Shown one piece after another: positions 9,366 through 20,057 of a stretch of 64,000 nt of DNA. A program made the position numbers and the translations under genes. Under the pieces are notes generated by a model that saw only the letters and a program-made list of their open reading frames with translations, was not told the DNA's origin and did no database searches. The stretch covers positions 1 through 64,000 of the forward strand of contig NZ_JBBPBZ010000002.1 in the NCBI RefSeq assembly GCF_038070105.1, written 5' to 3'. The first letter of the stretch is position 1. The number at the start of each line of letters is the position of its first letter. The DNA is from Methylocystis sp. IM3. Its GTDB lineage: Bacteria > Pseudomonadota > Alphaproteobacteria > Rhizobiales > Beijerinckiaceae.

Positions 9366-10664
9366 CTATTTCCCGATACAGAAACGGGAAAACACGGCGT
9401 CGAGCACGTGCTCGACATCCACCGCGCCGACAATGCGCCCCAGCGCCCGCGCTGCGGAACGTAAATCCTCCGCGATAAATTCCAAGTCTTTTTCGCTGGA
9501 AAGGGCAGCATCAACGCTCTCGAGCGCCGACGCCACGGCCGACCGATGCCGTTCACGGATCAGCAAGGCCGAGGCGCCGTCGCCCAGCCGCGCCTTGGCC
9601 CGCTCGGCGATCTCTCTCAGAAACGGCTCCAATCCCGCGCCGCTCTTCGCCGAAACCCCGAGCCAGCCCTCAGGGGCAGGGAGTAGATCGACCTTACCCG
9701 CGACCTTGAGGACCTCGGCTCCGACCGGGACCTGTTCGGGCGCCGCCTCGCCGCCAGGAGAAAGCCACAGAACCAGATCGGCGGTCTCGACGCGCCGAAG
9801 CACGCGGTCGACGCCAATCCGCTCGATTTCATCGGCGGCCTCTCGCAGGCCGGCTGTATCCACAAAGGTGACGGGAAGGCCGTCGAGATCGAGATGGGCC
9901 TCGATCATGTCTCGGGTGGTGCCGGGGGTCGGGGAAACGATGGCCAGATCGCGCCCGGCAAGGGCGTTGAGCAGGGTCGACTTTCCGGCGTTGGGCTTCC
10001 CGAGAAGCATGACCAGAAAGCCTTCGCGCATCCGCTCCGAGGCCGGCGCCTCGGCAAGCGCCGCCTGCATCGCAGCGCGCAAAGGGTCGAGCCGCCGCCG
10101 CAAGGCCTCCCGGTCGAAGGCTCCGACATCCGCCTCGTCGCTGAAATCGAGTTCGGCTTCGATGAGCGCGGAGGCGTCGATGAGCGCCGCCCGCCAGCCT
10201 TCGATCTGCCGCCGCAAGGCCCCGCCCGCGATGCGCAGCGCCTGACGCCGCTGTCCTTCGGTCTCCGCGTCGATGAGATCGGCCAGCGCCTCCGCCTGGG
10301 AGAGATCGAGCTTGCCATTCGCAAAGCCGCGCCGCGCAAATTCGCCCGGCGCCGCCGGACGCAGGCCGGGGCGGCGCGAAAGGGTCTTCAGGAGGCCGTC
10401 GATCACGGCGCGGCCGCCGTGAATGTGCAATTCAGCGTAATCGTCGCCCGTCGCGGAGTGGGGCGCAGGGAAAAACAGCGCGAGGCCCTGATCGAGCGCC
10501 TCGCCACTCTCGGGGTCACGCAAGGTGACAAAACGGGCAAGGCGGGGGGCGCCCGTCGCGCCGGTCAGATCCAGAAGAAGCCCGGCCACGTGAGGACCCG
10601 AGAGTCTGATCACCGCGATGGCGGCGCGGCCCGCGCCGGTGCCGAGGGCAAAGATCGTTTCCAT
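9366..10664 (-). CDS. mnmE: tRNA modification GTPase MnmE
   Basis: MnmE (432 aa) forms the cmnm5U34 modification complex with MnmG. Seen: an N-terminal tetrahydrofolate-binding domain (FALGTGAGRAAIAVIRLSG), a GTPase domain with P-loop GKPNAGKS, G2/G3 segments PGTTRDM and DTAGLREA, and the essential C-terminal FCIGK motif at the very end. I favour ATG 10664; an in-frame TTG lies at 10670. It overlaps or abuts the Rieske oxygenase gene upstream, so the two are probably co-translated. Confidence 0.96.
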   Translation of the reverse strand: METIFALGTGAGRAAIAVIRLSGPHVAGLLLDLTGATGAPRLARFVTLRDPESGEALDQGLALFFPAPHSATGDDYAELHIHGGRAVIDGLLKTLSRRPGLRPAAPGEFARRGFANGKLDLSQAEALADLIDAETEGQRRQALRIAGGALRRQIEGWRAALIDASALIEAELDFSDEADVGAFDREALRRRLDPLRAAMQAALAEAPASERMREGFLVMLLGKPNAGKSTLLNALAGRDLAIVSPTPGTTRDMIEAHLDLDGLPVTFVDTAGLREAADEIERIGVDRVLRRVETADLVLWLSPGGEAAPEQVPVGAEVLKVAGKVDLLPAPEGWLGVSAKSGAGLEPFLREIAERAKARLGDGASALLIRERHRSAVASALESVDAALSSEKDLEFIAEDLRSAARALGRIVGAVDVEHVLDAVFSRFCIGK

Positions 10665-10666
10665 GG

Positions 10667-11644
10667 TCAAGCCGGGAGCCTGTCGACGCCATCCGGACGG
10701 CGCGCCGAACTGCCGCGGAGCGTCTCGCGATAGATGCGCCGGAAGGCGAGCGTCGGCGCATCCGTCCTGACCGACTTTTCTTCACCGGGCGGCGGGACTT
10801 CGCCGGGCGAGGAGGATTCGACGATCCGGCGATCCTCCCCCGCGATCCGGCCGTTCATGAGACGAAAAACCGGATCGAGCAGGGTCGAGCGGGCGAAATT
10901 GCGGATCGTCAGCAGCAGGAGCCGCGTCGCGCCCTCATCTTCCGGAATGCAGGCGACCATGAGGCGTAGGAGTCGGCCGGGCGGGTCGATCGACAGCTCC
11001 ATGATGTTGGGAAAGCGGTAGTCCAGCGCGCCCGGCCGCGCGACGCCGTCGATTCTGTTCGTCATATGCGCCCCATAGGGTCGCTCTTCGAGATCAATAT
11101 CCATGCGGCGGCCGCCCTCGACCAGCCGGCTCAGGCCCTTGCCGATCGTCCGGCGGTGGACGAAGGGCAGATGCGGCATGTCGAGCATATTCTCCATCAC
11201 CCGCGTCCAATGGGCGTTCCACACGACCGACTGGGCGCAAAGGGCAATGTCTGGCGCAAGGAGCGTCTCGGAGACCAGGGGGCCGGCCTGCGGCGCGAAG
11301 CCGGTATGGAGCCACAGAAGCCCGGCGATCTCGCGCACGGGCAGGGCGCAGGCGCCGAGATGTTCGCGCTTCGCATCAGGGTTCCAGGGCACGCCGCAAT
11401 TGCGCCCCTCGCCATCGAAGCGCCATCCGTGAAAGGGGCATTCGAGTTCGCCCTTCACCACCCGGCCGAGCGACAGCGTCACGCCGCGATGCGGGCAGCG
11501 GTCGATGAGCGCGCAGGCCTTCCCGGCAGCGTCGCGGAAGAAGACGACGCGCTCCCCGGCGATGCGGCGCGCGAGGGGCTTGCCGGGCCTCAGATCGCGG
11601 GAAAGGCAGACGGGAGTCCAGATATTGGCGAAATCAGCAAACAT
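10667..11644 (-). CDS. Rieske [2Fe-2S] non-heme iron oxygenase, terminal component
   Basis: This 325-residue protein has a Rieske domain, CPHRG then CPFHGW (residues about 50-70), and a catalytic mononuclear iron motif DMPHLPFVHRRT (Asp-x2-His-x4-His). That is the architecture of single-component oxygenase alpha subunits such as VanA, PaO or KshA-like enzymes. It would need a separate ferredoxin/reductase, and none is adjacent. The substrate cannot be read from sequence. It lies between rho and mnmE, genes that are normally neighbours in this cluster, and its stop overlaps the mnmE start region. Confidence 0.85.
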   Translation of the reverse strand: MFADFANIWTPVCLSRDLRPGKPLARRIAGERVVFFRDAAGKACALIDRCPHRGVTLSLGRVVKGELECPFHGWRFDGEGRNCGVPWNPDAKREHLGACALPVREIAGLLWLHTGFAPQAGPLVSETLLAPDIALCAQSVVWNAHWTRVMENMLDMPHLPFVHRRTIGKGLSRLVEGGRRMDIDLEERPYGAHMTNRIDGVARPGALDYRFPNIMELSIDPPGRLLRLMVACIPEDEGATRLLLLTIRNFARSTLLDPVFRLMNGRIAGEDRRIVESSSPGEVPPPGEEKSVRTDAPTLAFRRIYRETLRGSSARRPDGVDRLPA

Positions 11645-11689
11645 CCGGCCTCCCGAGCTTCCCCTAAAAGCCCAATGAGAGCGGCTCTA

Positions 11690-12958
<1,269 letters not shown>

Positions 12959-13126
12959 GTGGGCCTTCAAGAGAGACGAGCGTTCGGAGAGCGGGCAGGG
13001 GAACGGGAAGGGAATTCCGCGCGCCGGAACGATAAGTCGGCGGTCGAGCTTCGACTGTCTGCCAGAGGTGAGGATTTATCTCATAAAGCTTTTTTACGCG
13101 CGGCGCAAGCGCGCTCGCAGGCGCTG

Positions 13127-13546
13127 TCAAAAGGGCTTTACGATGACCATGACGACGATCCCGATCATCAGCACGGTCGGAGCCTCGTTGATGATGCGGA
13201 AGAAACGGGGAGTATGGGGATTTGCGTCGGCCGCGAAGCGAGCCAGCAGCGCCCGGTCGTAGAAATGCGCGGCCGTGAGCAGCAGCACGAGGGCCGCCTT
13301 CGCGTGAAACCAGCCCTGCGCGAAGGCCCCGCTGTCCGCCGCCATATACAGTCCCGTGAGCCAGGCGACGACCATCGCCGGGGTCATGATGTAGCGGTAG
13401 AGCCGCCGCTCCATGATCTTGAAGGTTTCCGACTGCGGGCCGGGCCCGGTCTCCGCATGATAGACGAAGAGACGCGGCAGATAGAGCAGCCCCGCCATCC
13501 AGCTGATGATGGCGACGACATGCAAGGCCTTGATCCAGAGATACAT
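13127..13546 (-). CDS. hemJ: Protoporphyrinogen oxidase HemJ
   Basis: This 139-residue integral membrane protein has about four transmembrane helices and the HemJ signatures WIKALHVVAIISWMAGLLYLPRLFVYH, with the conserved heme-ligating histidine early in helix 1, and FKIMERRLYRYIMTPAM. HemJ oxidises protoporphyrinogen IX in bacteria lacking HemG/HemY. It lies between rho and hemE, so heme genes cluster here. ATG 13546 was chosen because helix 1 follows at once; upstream in-frame sequence is low-complexity Gly/Arg. Confidence 0.93.
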   Translation of the reverse strand: MYLWIKALHVVAIISWMAGLLYLPRLFVYHAETGPGPQSETFKIMERRLYRYIMTPAMVVAWLTGLYMAADSGAFAQGWFHAKAALVLLLTAAHFYDRALLARFAADANPHTPRFFRIINEAPTVLMIGIVVMVIVKPF

Positions 13547-13663
13547 TCTTGCTCCTGCGCGGAACCCGCCTGCGCCGTGGCGTCGCGACCGGGGTCGTCG
13601 GCCGCCATCCCCGGCCCCTCCCGCAAGGGGGAGAGGAACGGTCACGCCAAAGGTTCGAATTAT

Positions 13664-14692
13664 TTAGCCGCGTCTCACCCTGGCGACCAGGCGCTCGACA
13701 TGCTCGATGGGCGTCTGCGGCAGGATGCCATGACCGAGGTTGAAGATATGCGGGCGGCCCCGGAAGGCGTCGAGGATCGTGTCGATCTCCCGGTCGAGCG
13801 CCGCGCCGCCGGCGATCAGCGCCAGCGGGTCGAGATTGCCTTGCAGGCAGATGTCCTTCGCGGTCTCCGCGACGGCCCATTTGGGATCGAGCGCGGTGTC
13901 GAGGCCATAGCCCGCGGCGCCGAGCCGGCGTGTCAGCCCCGGCAATTGCGCGTCCGCCCCGCGCACGAAGGCGATGACCGGCGTCGCCGGACGCTTTGCT
14001 TTCAGCTCCGCGACCATGCGGGCGATGGGCCGGGCGCACCAGGCCTCGAATTCATTGGCCGGCAGAACACCCGCCCAGCTATCGAAAATCTGCACCGCTT
14101 CCACGCCGGCGTCGATCTGGCGGATGAGATACGCGACCGAGGCCTCGACCAGCCGGTCGATCAACTGCTGGAACGCGTCGGGGTGGCGGAAGGCGAAGAG
14201 GCGGGCGGGCGCCTGATCCGGCGTGCCTTTGCCGGCGATCATATAGCTCGCGACCGTCCAGGGCGCGCCGCAAAAGCCGATTAGCGCCACGTCGGACGGC
14301 AATTGCGATTTCACCCGGTCGATGGTCTCGAAGACTGGCGAGAGCTTCTCGGCGTCGAAGGCCCCGAGCCGGGCCACGCCCTCCGGGGTCTCGATCGGCG
14401 CCAGACGCGGGCCCTCGCCGGTCTCGAAGGAGACCGCCTGCCCCATGGCGTCAGGGACGACCAGAATGTCCGAGAACAGGATCGCGGCGTCGAAGTGGAA
14501 GCGCCGGATCGGCTGGAGCGTGACTTCCGCCGCCATGGCCGGCGTGTAGCAGAAGTCGAGGAAGCTTTTCGCCTGAGTCCGGAGCGCCCGATATTCCGGC
14601 AGGTAGCGTCCGGCCTGGCGCATGAGCCACAATGGCGGAATGTCCTGCGCCACGCCGCGCAGGGCCGAAATCAGGCGCTTTTCATCGCTCAA
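13664..14692 (-). CDS. hemE: Uroporphyrinogen decarboxylase HemE
   Basis: HemE converts uroporphyrinogen III to coproporphyrinogen III. Signatures are the N-terminal PPLWLMRQAGRYLPEYR and the second motif GFCGAPWTVASYMI. The longest frame opens at 14761, but an excellent GGGGAGG Shine-Dalgarno sits 9 bases before the TTG at 14692, giving 342 residues, the usual family length. The segment 14693-14761 would then be untranslated leader beside oriC. As in Caulobacter and Rhizobium, hemE borders the replication origin. Confidence 0.95.
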   Translation of the reverse strand: MSDEKRLISALRGVAQDIPPLWLMRQAGRYLPEYRALRTQAKSFLDFCYTPAMAAEVTLQPIRRFHFDAAILFSDILVVPDAMGQAVSFETGEGPRLAPIETPEGVARLGAFDAEKLSPVFETIDRVKSQLPSDVALIGFCGAPWTVASYMIAGKGTPDQAPARLFAFRHPDAFQQLIDRLVEASVAYLIRQIDAGVEAVQIFDSWAGVLPANEFEAWCARPIARMVAELKAKRPATPVIAFVRGADAQLPGLTRRLGAAGYGLDTALDPKWAVAETAKDICLQGNLDPLALIAGGAALDREIDTILDAFRGRPHIFNLGHGILPQTPIEHVERLVARVRRG

Positions 14693-15122
14693 AGCCAAAA
14701 ACCTCCCCGCCTTGCCCGGGCCCATGCCGCAAGCTCGCCTCTGGGTAGCCTGAAAGCGCAAAAAACTAAAATCCTTTAAAAAAGGATTGATTTACTTTTT
14801 CTTAACCAGTGCGACGCAGTGGTTAATTTTCGTTAACTTTTTTCCCACAGCCTGATCCGTCCGGGACGAATCCGGCGGGCCTTCGCCGGAGAGCGGAGAT
14901 AGTGAAGAAAGTGCATTCTCTTCAACATCTTGCGGGGCTCCATGGCTGGGGAAGAAACAGCGCCTTCCTGTGTATGAGTCTTGAGCAGCGGATTCACCGC
15001 CGCGTTCCCGACGACCGCTTGCCTGTTGAAAGCCGGCGGGGGATATGCCCAGCTGTCGACAGCGCCCGCGCCGGAAGGCGTCCGTCGTCCCCGCTGTTCA
15101 GATCTGTCCCGCCCGGCTGTGG
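14693..15122. other. oriC: Predicted chromosomal replication origin (oriC)
   Basis: A gene-free gap of about 430 bases between divergent hemE and maf contains a strikingly AT-rich core (14762-14848) in otherwise GC-rich DNA. It holds the inverted repeat ATCCTTT/AAAGGAT (14771-14787), a second one TTAACCA/TGGTTAA (14802-14826) and TTAA pairs resembling CtrA sites, but with a 6-base rather than 7-base spacer. DnaA-box-like 9-mers, each one mismatch from TTWTNCACA, lie at 14841-14849, 14969-14977 (reverse) and 15118-15126 (reverse). Genes left are almost all minus strand, those right begin on plus, and parS/parAB is 5.5-9 kb away. Location is inferred, not proved. Confidence 0.75.
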
Positions 15123-15761
15123 ATGAACCTTTTCGTGAGCGAAGACCCGTCCTTTCCCTTGTGGCGCGCCGGCGCGCCGCTGATTCTCGCCTCCAGGAGC
15201 GCCGGCCGGCGGCAGGTGCTGGCCCAGGCGGGCCTGCCTTTCGAATCGCGTCCGGCCGAAGTGGACGAACGGGCGATCGAGAAGGCGCTGGGGGATGTGG
15301 GCGCCGACGCCGTGGCTGCGGCGCTCGCCCGCGCCAAGGCGCTCGCCATCTCCGCCGAGGCGCCGGGCCGGCTCGTCATCGGGGCCGATCAGGTCGCAAG
15401 CTGCGGCGACCGCCTCTTCGGCAAGCCGGAGACGCTGGAGAAGGCCGCGGAGCTTTTGCGCTTTCTCTCGGGCCGGCGCCACAGGCTGCATTCGGCCATT
15501 TCGCTCGCGCGCGACGGCGCGCTGGTCCATGAGACGGTGGCCCACGCTGATCTCGATATGCGGCCGTTGAGCGAGACTTTCATCGCGGCCTATCTCACGG
15601 CCATGGGAGAGACGGCGCTGACCACCGCCGGCGCCTATCAGGTCGAGGGGCTCGGCGCGCATCTCTTCGAGCAAGTGTCGGGCGACCACTGGACGATCAT
15701 GGGCCTGCCCCTCCTGCCGCTCATCGACGCCCTGCGCCGTATCGGCGCTTTGGTCGCGTGA
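15123..15761 (+). CDS. maf: Maf-like nucleoside triphosphate pyrophosphatase
   Basis: Maf proteins (here 212 aa) hydrolyse non-canonical or modified nucleoside triphosphates. Seen: [19 protein letters not shown], the family's ASxSPRR-like N-terminal motif, then GADQV and the C-terminal [31 protein letters not shown] 15123 was chosen because homologous sequence starts shortly after; the preceding in-frame stretch belongs to the origin region. It is the first gene on the right replichore and leads a maf-coaE-dnaQ run, with 4 bases between maf and coaE. Confidence 0.92.
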   Translation: MNLFVSEDPSFPLWRAGAPLILASRSAGRRQVLAQAGLPFESRPAEVDERAIEKALGDVGADAVAAALARAKALAISAEAPGRLVIGADQVASCGDRLFGKPETLEKAAELLRFLSGRRHRLHSAISLARDGALVHETVAHADLDMRPLSETFIAAYLTAMGETALTTAGAYQVEGLGAHLFEQVSGDHWTIMGLPLLPLIDALRRIGALVA

Positions 15762-15765
15762 ACGC

Positions 15766-16353
15766 ATGTTGAAGATCGGCCTCACCGGCTCCATCGGCAT
15801 GGGCAAATCGACGACCGCCGACATGTTCCGCGAGGCGGGCGCGCCCGTGCTCGATTCGGACCGGATCGTCCACGAGCTCTATCGCGGCGCGGCCGCAGCG
15901 CCGATTGAGGCGGCCTTTCCGGGCGTCGTCGTCGATGGCGCGGTCGATCGCGGCCGGCTCGCCGAGAAGGTGCTGGGAGATCCGGCGGCGCTAGAGCGGC
16001 TGGAGGGCATCGTGCATCCGCTGGTCTGGGCGGCGCGCGACGCCTTTTTGAAGGAGCAGGAAGAAAAGGGCGCGCGTGTCGTCGTCTATGACGTGCCGCT
16101 GCTCTTCGAGACGGGGGCCGAGAAAAGCGTCGACGTCGTCGTCGTCGTGTCCGCGCCGGAAGATGTGCAAAAGGCCCGCGTTCTGGCCCGCCCCGGCATG
16201 ACGGAAGAGAAATTCGCGGCCATTCTCGGCAAGCAGGTCCCCGATTCGCAGAAGCGCGCCCGCGCCGATTTCGTGGTGCGCACCGATCAGGGCCTCGACG
16301 CCGCCCGCGCGCAGGTGCAAGAAATCTTGAGAATTCTGGAAGCGAGAGCCTGA
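15766..16353 (+). CDS. coaE: Dephospho-CoA kinase CoaE
   Basis: CoaE (195 aa) phosphorylates dephospho-CoA, the last step of coenzyme A synthesis. The P-loop [17 protein letters not shown] is at residues 4-20, followed by [15 protein letters not shown] and the [11 protein letters not shown] lid-region motif. Its stop overlaps the dnaQ start (TGATG), so the two genes are translationally coupled. Confidence 0.96.
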   Translation: MLKIGLTGSIGMGKSTTADMFREAGAPVLDSDRIVHELYRGAAAAPIEAAFPGVVVDGAVDRGRLAEKVLGDPAALERLEGIVHPLVWAARDAFLKEQEEKGARVVVYDVPLLFETGAEKSVDVVVVVSAPEDVQKARVLARPGMTEEKFAAILGKQVPDSQKRARADFVVRTDQGLDAARAQVQEILRILEARA

Positions 16354-17078
16354 TGCGCGAGATTGTCTTCGATACGGAAACCACCGGTCTCGATCCGGCG
16401 CAGGGCCATCGTGTCGTCGAAATCGGCGCGGTGGAGGTATTGAACCTCATTCCGACGGGCCGCGTCTTCCACGTCTATATCGATCCCGAGCGCGACATGC
16501 CGGAGGAGGCGTTTCGCGTTCACGGCCTCTCGAGGGAGTTTCTCGCGGGCCACAGGAAGTTTCGCGAGATCGTGGCGGAGTTCGTCGCGTTCATCGAGGA
16601 CAGCCCGCTCGTCGCCCACAACGCCGAATTCGACGTGCGCTTCCTCAACGCCGAATTCGCGATGCAGAAGCTGCCGCCGCTCGCGCCCGCGCGCATCGTC
16701 GACACGCTCGCCATGGCGCGCCGGCTCCATCCGGGCAGCCCGGCCTCGCTCGACGCCCTCTGCCAGCGTTACGGCGTCGATCTCTCGCGCCGCGAGAAGC
16801 ATGGCGCCTTGCTCGACGCGGGGCTTCTGGCGGAAGTCTATGCCGAATTGCGTGGGGGACGGCAGGCGGCGCTGTCGCTTTCGAGCGTGGGCGTCACGCG
16901 CCGCGCAGAGCGCAACGATCTGCTCCGCGCGCGTCCGGCGCCGCTCGACAGCCGGCTGACGGCCGAGGAGGACGCGGCGCATCGCGCCTTCGTCGCCGCG
17001 CTTGGCAAGGCGCCCCTGTGGGACAAATATCTGCCCCAGATACAGGACAGCGGCGAGCAGTCGCCCACCGCCGCCTAG
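16353..17078 (+). CDS. dnaQ: DNA polymerase III epsilon subunit (3'-5' proofreading exonuclease)
   Basis: This 241-residue DnaQ has the DEDDh exonuclease motifs. ExoI FDTETTGLDP (residues 5-14) and ExoII HNAEFDVRFLNAEF are clear. ExoIII HGALLDAGLLAEVY supplies the catalytic histidine and aspartate. It proofreads within the replicative polymerase core. The maf-coaE-dnaQ order beside oriC is conserved in alphaproteobacteria. Confidence 0.96.
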   Translation: MREIVFDTETTGLDPAQGHRVVEIGAVEVLNLIPTGRVFHVYIDPERDMPEEAFRVHGLSREFLAGHRKFREIVAEFVAFIEDSPLVAHNAEFDVRFLNAEFAMQKLPPLAPARIVDTLAMARRLHPGSPASLDALCQRYGVDLSRREKHGALLDAGLLAEVYAELRGGRQAALSLSSVGVTRRAERNDLLRARPAPLDSRLTAEEDAAHRAFVAALGKAPLWDKYLPQIQDSGEQSPTAA

Positions 17079-17090
17079 AGTTTTACGGCG

Positions 17091-17579
17091 TTACGCCTGG
17101 GCGATGGGCGCCTGGCCGGCGGCTTCGGCGGCCTTCTGCTGATAGAGCGCGACGAAATCGATCGGGTCGATGTAGAGGGGCGGGAAGCCGCCGTTGCGCG
17201 TCGCATCCGCCACGATCTGGCGCACGAACGGGAAGAGCAGGCGCGGGCATTCGATCATGACGATCGGATGGACCTGCTCCTGGGGAATGTTGATCAGGCG
17301 GAAGACGCCGCCATATTCAAGATCGAGCTTGAAGAGGAGGCCCTGCCCCTCGCCCGCCTTGGCGTCGAGCGTCAGCGACACTTCGAAATCGGTCGGCGCG
17401 AGCTGCTTGGCGTTGACGTTGACCTGAATGGAAATGTCGGGCGCCTTCTGCTGCGGCCCGAGCGAATTCGGGGCGTGCGGATTCTCGAAGGAAAAGTCCT
17501 TCAGATATTGCACGAGCGCATTGAGCGCCGGCGCGCCGCCCGCCTCGGCGTGGGCGCCGTTTCCATTGGTGTCGGTCAT
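17091..17579 (-). CDS. secB: Protein-export chaperone SecB
   Basis: SecB (162 aa) keeps preproteins unfolded and hands them to SecA. Seen: the core starting [19 protein letters not shown], typical INVNAKQ-like [19 protein letters not shown], and the acidic/aromatic C-terminal [17 protein letters not shown] 17579 has GGAG upstream; a much longer open frame continues upstream but is Arg/Gly-rich noise. It is convergent with dnaQ, with 12 bases between stops. Confidence 0.95.
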   Translation of the reverse strand: MTDTNGNGAHAEAGGAPALNALVQYLKDFSFENPHAPNSLGPQQKAPDISIQVNVNAKQLAPTDFEVSLTLDAKAGEGQGLLFKLDLEYGGVFRLINIPQEQVHPIVMIECPRLLFPFVRQIVADATRNGGFPPLYIDPIDFVALYQQKAAEAAGQAPIAQA

Positions 17580-17665
17580 ATTGGGATCTCCAGCCTCGCG
17601 CTGATTCAAGACAAAAAGTCGCGCCCGCCTAACACGTCTCCCTTCCGTGAACAAGGCAGATGCGT

Positions 17666-18139
17666 TCAGGGCGAAGGAGTTGCGGCCTCGTCGCTCTTCT
17701 TGCGCCTTTTCCGTTTTGGCCGGCCGCTCGGCGTCAGATGCTTCCATTCGTGCGGCGCGAGGTCGATGGTCTGCGGGCCGTCGGCGGCGCGGCGGTCCCG
17801 GCTTTGACCGCGCAGGCGCGCGAGCAAAGCGGTGCGGACAGAAGGCGATTTCAGCGCGAGGCCGGCGATGTCGGACGCGAAGCCCGGCAGGATCAGCAGG
17901 AGAGAGGCGAGGGCCTGCAAGGCTCCGTCGATCATGGCCCCGTCGGCGCGCAGCCGTCCGCGCTCGCGCCAGACCGTCATCAGGCGCTTCACGTCGGAAA
18001 GCCCCAGCGCAGTCGTCCCGAGGCCGAGCGCGATCGCGACGAGCAGGCCCACCGCGCGCAGCACGAAGGCGAAGGCAAGAATTTCGAGCGCCAGCCAAAG
18101 GCCGAGCGCCAGGCCGACGAGCTTGGTCCTTTCGTTCAC
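17666..18139 (-). CDS. fxsA: FxsA family membrane protein
   Basis: This 157-residue protein has about three to four transmembrane helices ([50 protein letters not shown]). The late LLILPGFxSDxxGLxL motif is diagnostic of FxsA, which in E. coli alleviates exclusion of phage T7 by F plasmid PifA; its cellular role is unclear. I chose GTG 18139 because helix 1 follows directly; an ATG at 18226 would add 29 basic residues. The C-terminal tail is highly basic (RPKRKRRKK). It lies next to secB in the usual order. Confidence 0.85.
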   Translation of the reverse strand: MNERTKLVGLALGLWLALEILAFAFVLRAVGLLVAIALGLGTTALGLSDVKRLMTVWRERGRLRADGAMIDGALQALASLLLILPGFASDIAGLALKSPSVRTALLARLRGQSRDRRAADGPQTIDLAPHEWKHLTPSGRPKRKRRKKSDEAATPSP

Positions 18140-18274
18140 TTCCGTAAGAGCTCTCCCGCGAGCTTTTCGCACGCGCCTTCCGGCGCGAAGCCTGCGGCGA
18201 TCCGCGCGGCCCTTGATTCGTGACATGCGAGCGGCGACATGGTAGCCCAGAACTATTCGATCCGGGAGAGATCA

Positions 18275-18961
18275 ATGTCGCCGACCGGCGAACCCTTCGA
18301 CCCGTCGCTGATCGTTTTCGCGGCGCTCGCCATTTTCGTCGTCTGGAAACTGCGCTCCGTGCTCGGCGTTCGCATCGACCGCGAGGAGGCGCCGCCGGCG
18401 CAGTTCCAGCCGCGCCGCTCGCCGCTCGCCGCCGCGCCCCTGCCCGGCGCGCCGCCGGCGTCGGACTTTCCCGCGCCTCGGCCCGAGGACCGCTGGAAAG
18501 GCGTCGCCGACAGCGACGGGGCCGTCTCCGGCCTCGACGCCATCGGAGCCGCCGACCCGCGCTTCGACGGCCGCGCTTTTCTCGACGGCGCGCGCCGCGC
18601 CTATGAGATCATCGTGACCGCCTTCGCCAAGGGCGACCGCGACACGCTGCGGCCGCTGTTGTCCAAGGGGGTCTTCGACGGTTTCGCCGGCGAGATCGCC
18701 CGGCGCGAGGCGGCCGGCGAAACGATGGAGATGGCGATCGTCGCCATCGACTCCGCATTGGTCGACTCGGCCCGCGCCGAGCCGCGCCTCAACGAGATCA
18801 CGGTGCGTTTCGCCGTGCGCCTCATGACTGTTCTCAAGGACAAGGCCGGCGAGACGATCGAAGGCGGCCATACCACGCCGGTCGAGGAGCTGTGGACCTT
18901 CGCGCGCGATCCGCGCGCCACGGACCCGAACTGGAAGCTCGTCGCCACCCGCCCCGTCTGA
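18275..18961 (+). CDS. Tim44-like domain protein (TimA family)
   Basis: This 228-residue protein has a single N-terminal membrane helix ([20 protein letters not shown]), a Pro/Ala-rich linker and a C-terminal Tim44-like fold. The fold carries [32 protein letters not shown] and ends in [15 protein letters not shown]. It is the bacterial relative of the mitochondrial import motor subunit Tim44. In Caulobacter, TimA localises to the inner membrane. ATG 18275 has GGGAGAG five bases upstream. It lies 4 bases before mltA, in the conserved secB-fxsA-tim44-mltA-smr block. Confidence 0.93.
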   Translation: MSPTGEPFDPSLIVFAALAIFVVWKLRSVLGVRIDREEAPPAQFQPRRSPLAAAPLPGAPPASDFPAPRPEDRWKGVADSDGAVSGLDAIGAADPRFDGRAFLDGARRAYEIIVTAFAKGDRDTLRPLLSKGVFDGFAGEIARREAAGETMEMAIVAIDSALVDSARAEPRLNEITVRFAVRLMTVLKDKAGETIEGGHTTPVEELWTFARDPRATDPNWKLVATRPV

Positions 18962-18965
18962 TCCC

Positions 18966-20057
18966 TTGCGTCCGCCGGGGACCCTCGCGCCTGTTTCCTT
19001 CGAGGCGATCCCCGGTCTCGGCGGCGACGACCTCGCCGCCGCCTTTTCCGTCTTTCGCCGCTCGGCGGCCCGGCTCGCAGCCGGCGGGGCGGAGCAGCGA
19101 TCCGCCTGTCCGCCGCCACCCGGCCTGATCGAGGCGGCGCGCGCCGCGCTCGAGGGCGAAAGCGCCGGCCCCGATTTCTTCCGCCGCTGGTTCACGGCTT
19201 TCGGTCTGCCCGTAAAGGGCTTCGTCACGGCCTATTACGAGCCCGAGGTCGAGGCGCGGCTTTCGCCCGAGCCGGGCTTTGCGACCCCCGTGCTGTCCCG
19301 CCCGCCGGATCTCGTCACGCTCAACGCCGAGCCGCTCCCTCTCTTATCGGGCGAGACGCTGTCGGGCGCGCGGCGCCTCCCCGACGGCGTCCTCGCGCCC
19401 TACCCGACACGCGCCGCGATCGAGGAAGAGGGGGCGGCGGGAGGATCGGCGCCCCTCGCCTATGTGCGCGATCCGGTCGAACTGTTCCTGATGCAGGTGC
19501 AGGGCTCCGCGCGACTGCGTCTGCCAGACGGCCGCCGGCTCGCCCTCACCTATGACGGGCGCAACGGCTGGCCCTATACGTCGGTCGGCCGGCTGATGAT
19601 CGAGCGGGGCCTCATGCCGCCGGGGGAGATGTCGCTCGAGCGGCTCAAGGCGCGGCTGCGCGAAATGGGCGTCGGCGCGCATCAGCCAGGCCGAAGGCTG
19701 ATGCAGGAAAACAGATCTTATGTATTCTTCCGCATCGACGAGTCGGATGACCGGACAGGCGGGCCGATCGGAGGCGAAGGCGTTTCCCTGACGCCCCTGC
19801 GCTCCATCGCCGTCGACCGGTCGATCTGGAGCTACGGCCTTCCCTTCTGGATCAGCGCGCGGATCCCGTGGGAGGACGAGGCGGAGACGCAGTTTCGGCG
19901 GCTGATGATCGCGCAGGATACGGGATCGGCGATTTTGGGAGCGGCGCGGGCGGATCTGTTTTTTGGCGCGGGCGACCGGGCGGGGTCGCTCGCCGGCCGC
20001 GTGCGCCACGAGGCCGATTTCATCGTTTTACTGCCGCGCGAGCGGTCAGCGCCATGA
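18966..20057 (+). CDS. mltA: Membrane-bound lytic murein transglycosylase A
   Basis: MltA (363 aa) cleaves the glycan strands of peptidoglycan to 1,6-anhydromuropeptides. Seen: VKGFVTAYYEPEVEARLS, DPVELFLMQVQGSARLRLPDG, NRSYVFFR and the 3D-domain motif AQDTGSAILGAARADLFFG, with the catalytic Asp. The likely start is TTG 18966. No convincing signal peptide or lipobox is visible, so the true start or localisation is uncertain. It overlaps smr by four bases. Confidence 0.94.
   Translation: MRPPGTLAPVSFEAIPGLGGDDLAAAFSVFRRSAARLAAGGAEQRSACPPPPGLIEAARAALEGESAGPDFFRRWFTAFGLPVKGFVTAYYEPEVEARLSPEPGFATPVLSRPPDLVTLNAEPLPLLSGETLSGARRLPDGVLAPYPTRAAIEEEGAAGGSAPLAYVRDPVELFLMQVQGSARLRLPDGRRLALTYDGRNGWPYTSVGRLMIERGLMPPGEMSLERLKARLREMGVGAHQPGRRLMQENRSYVFFRIDESDDRTGGPIGGEGVSLTPLRSIAVDRSIWSYGLPFWISARIPWEDEAETQFRRLMIAQDTGSAILGAARADLFFGAGDRAGSLAGRVRHEADFIVLLPRERSAP

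Noticed and set aside
13640..13663. GGTTCGAATT resembling a tRNA T-loop
   Set aside because: No acceptor, D or anticodon stem can be formed around it; it is the hemE-hemJ spacer. No tRNA was found in the window.
14902..15126. Small plus-strand open frame inside the origin gap (74 codons)
   Set aside because: No ribosome-binding site, no recognisable protein character, and it overlaps the oriC region and the maf start.
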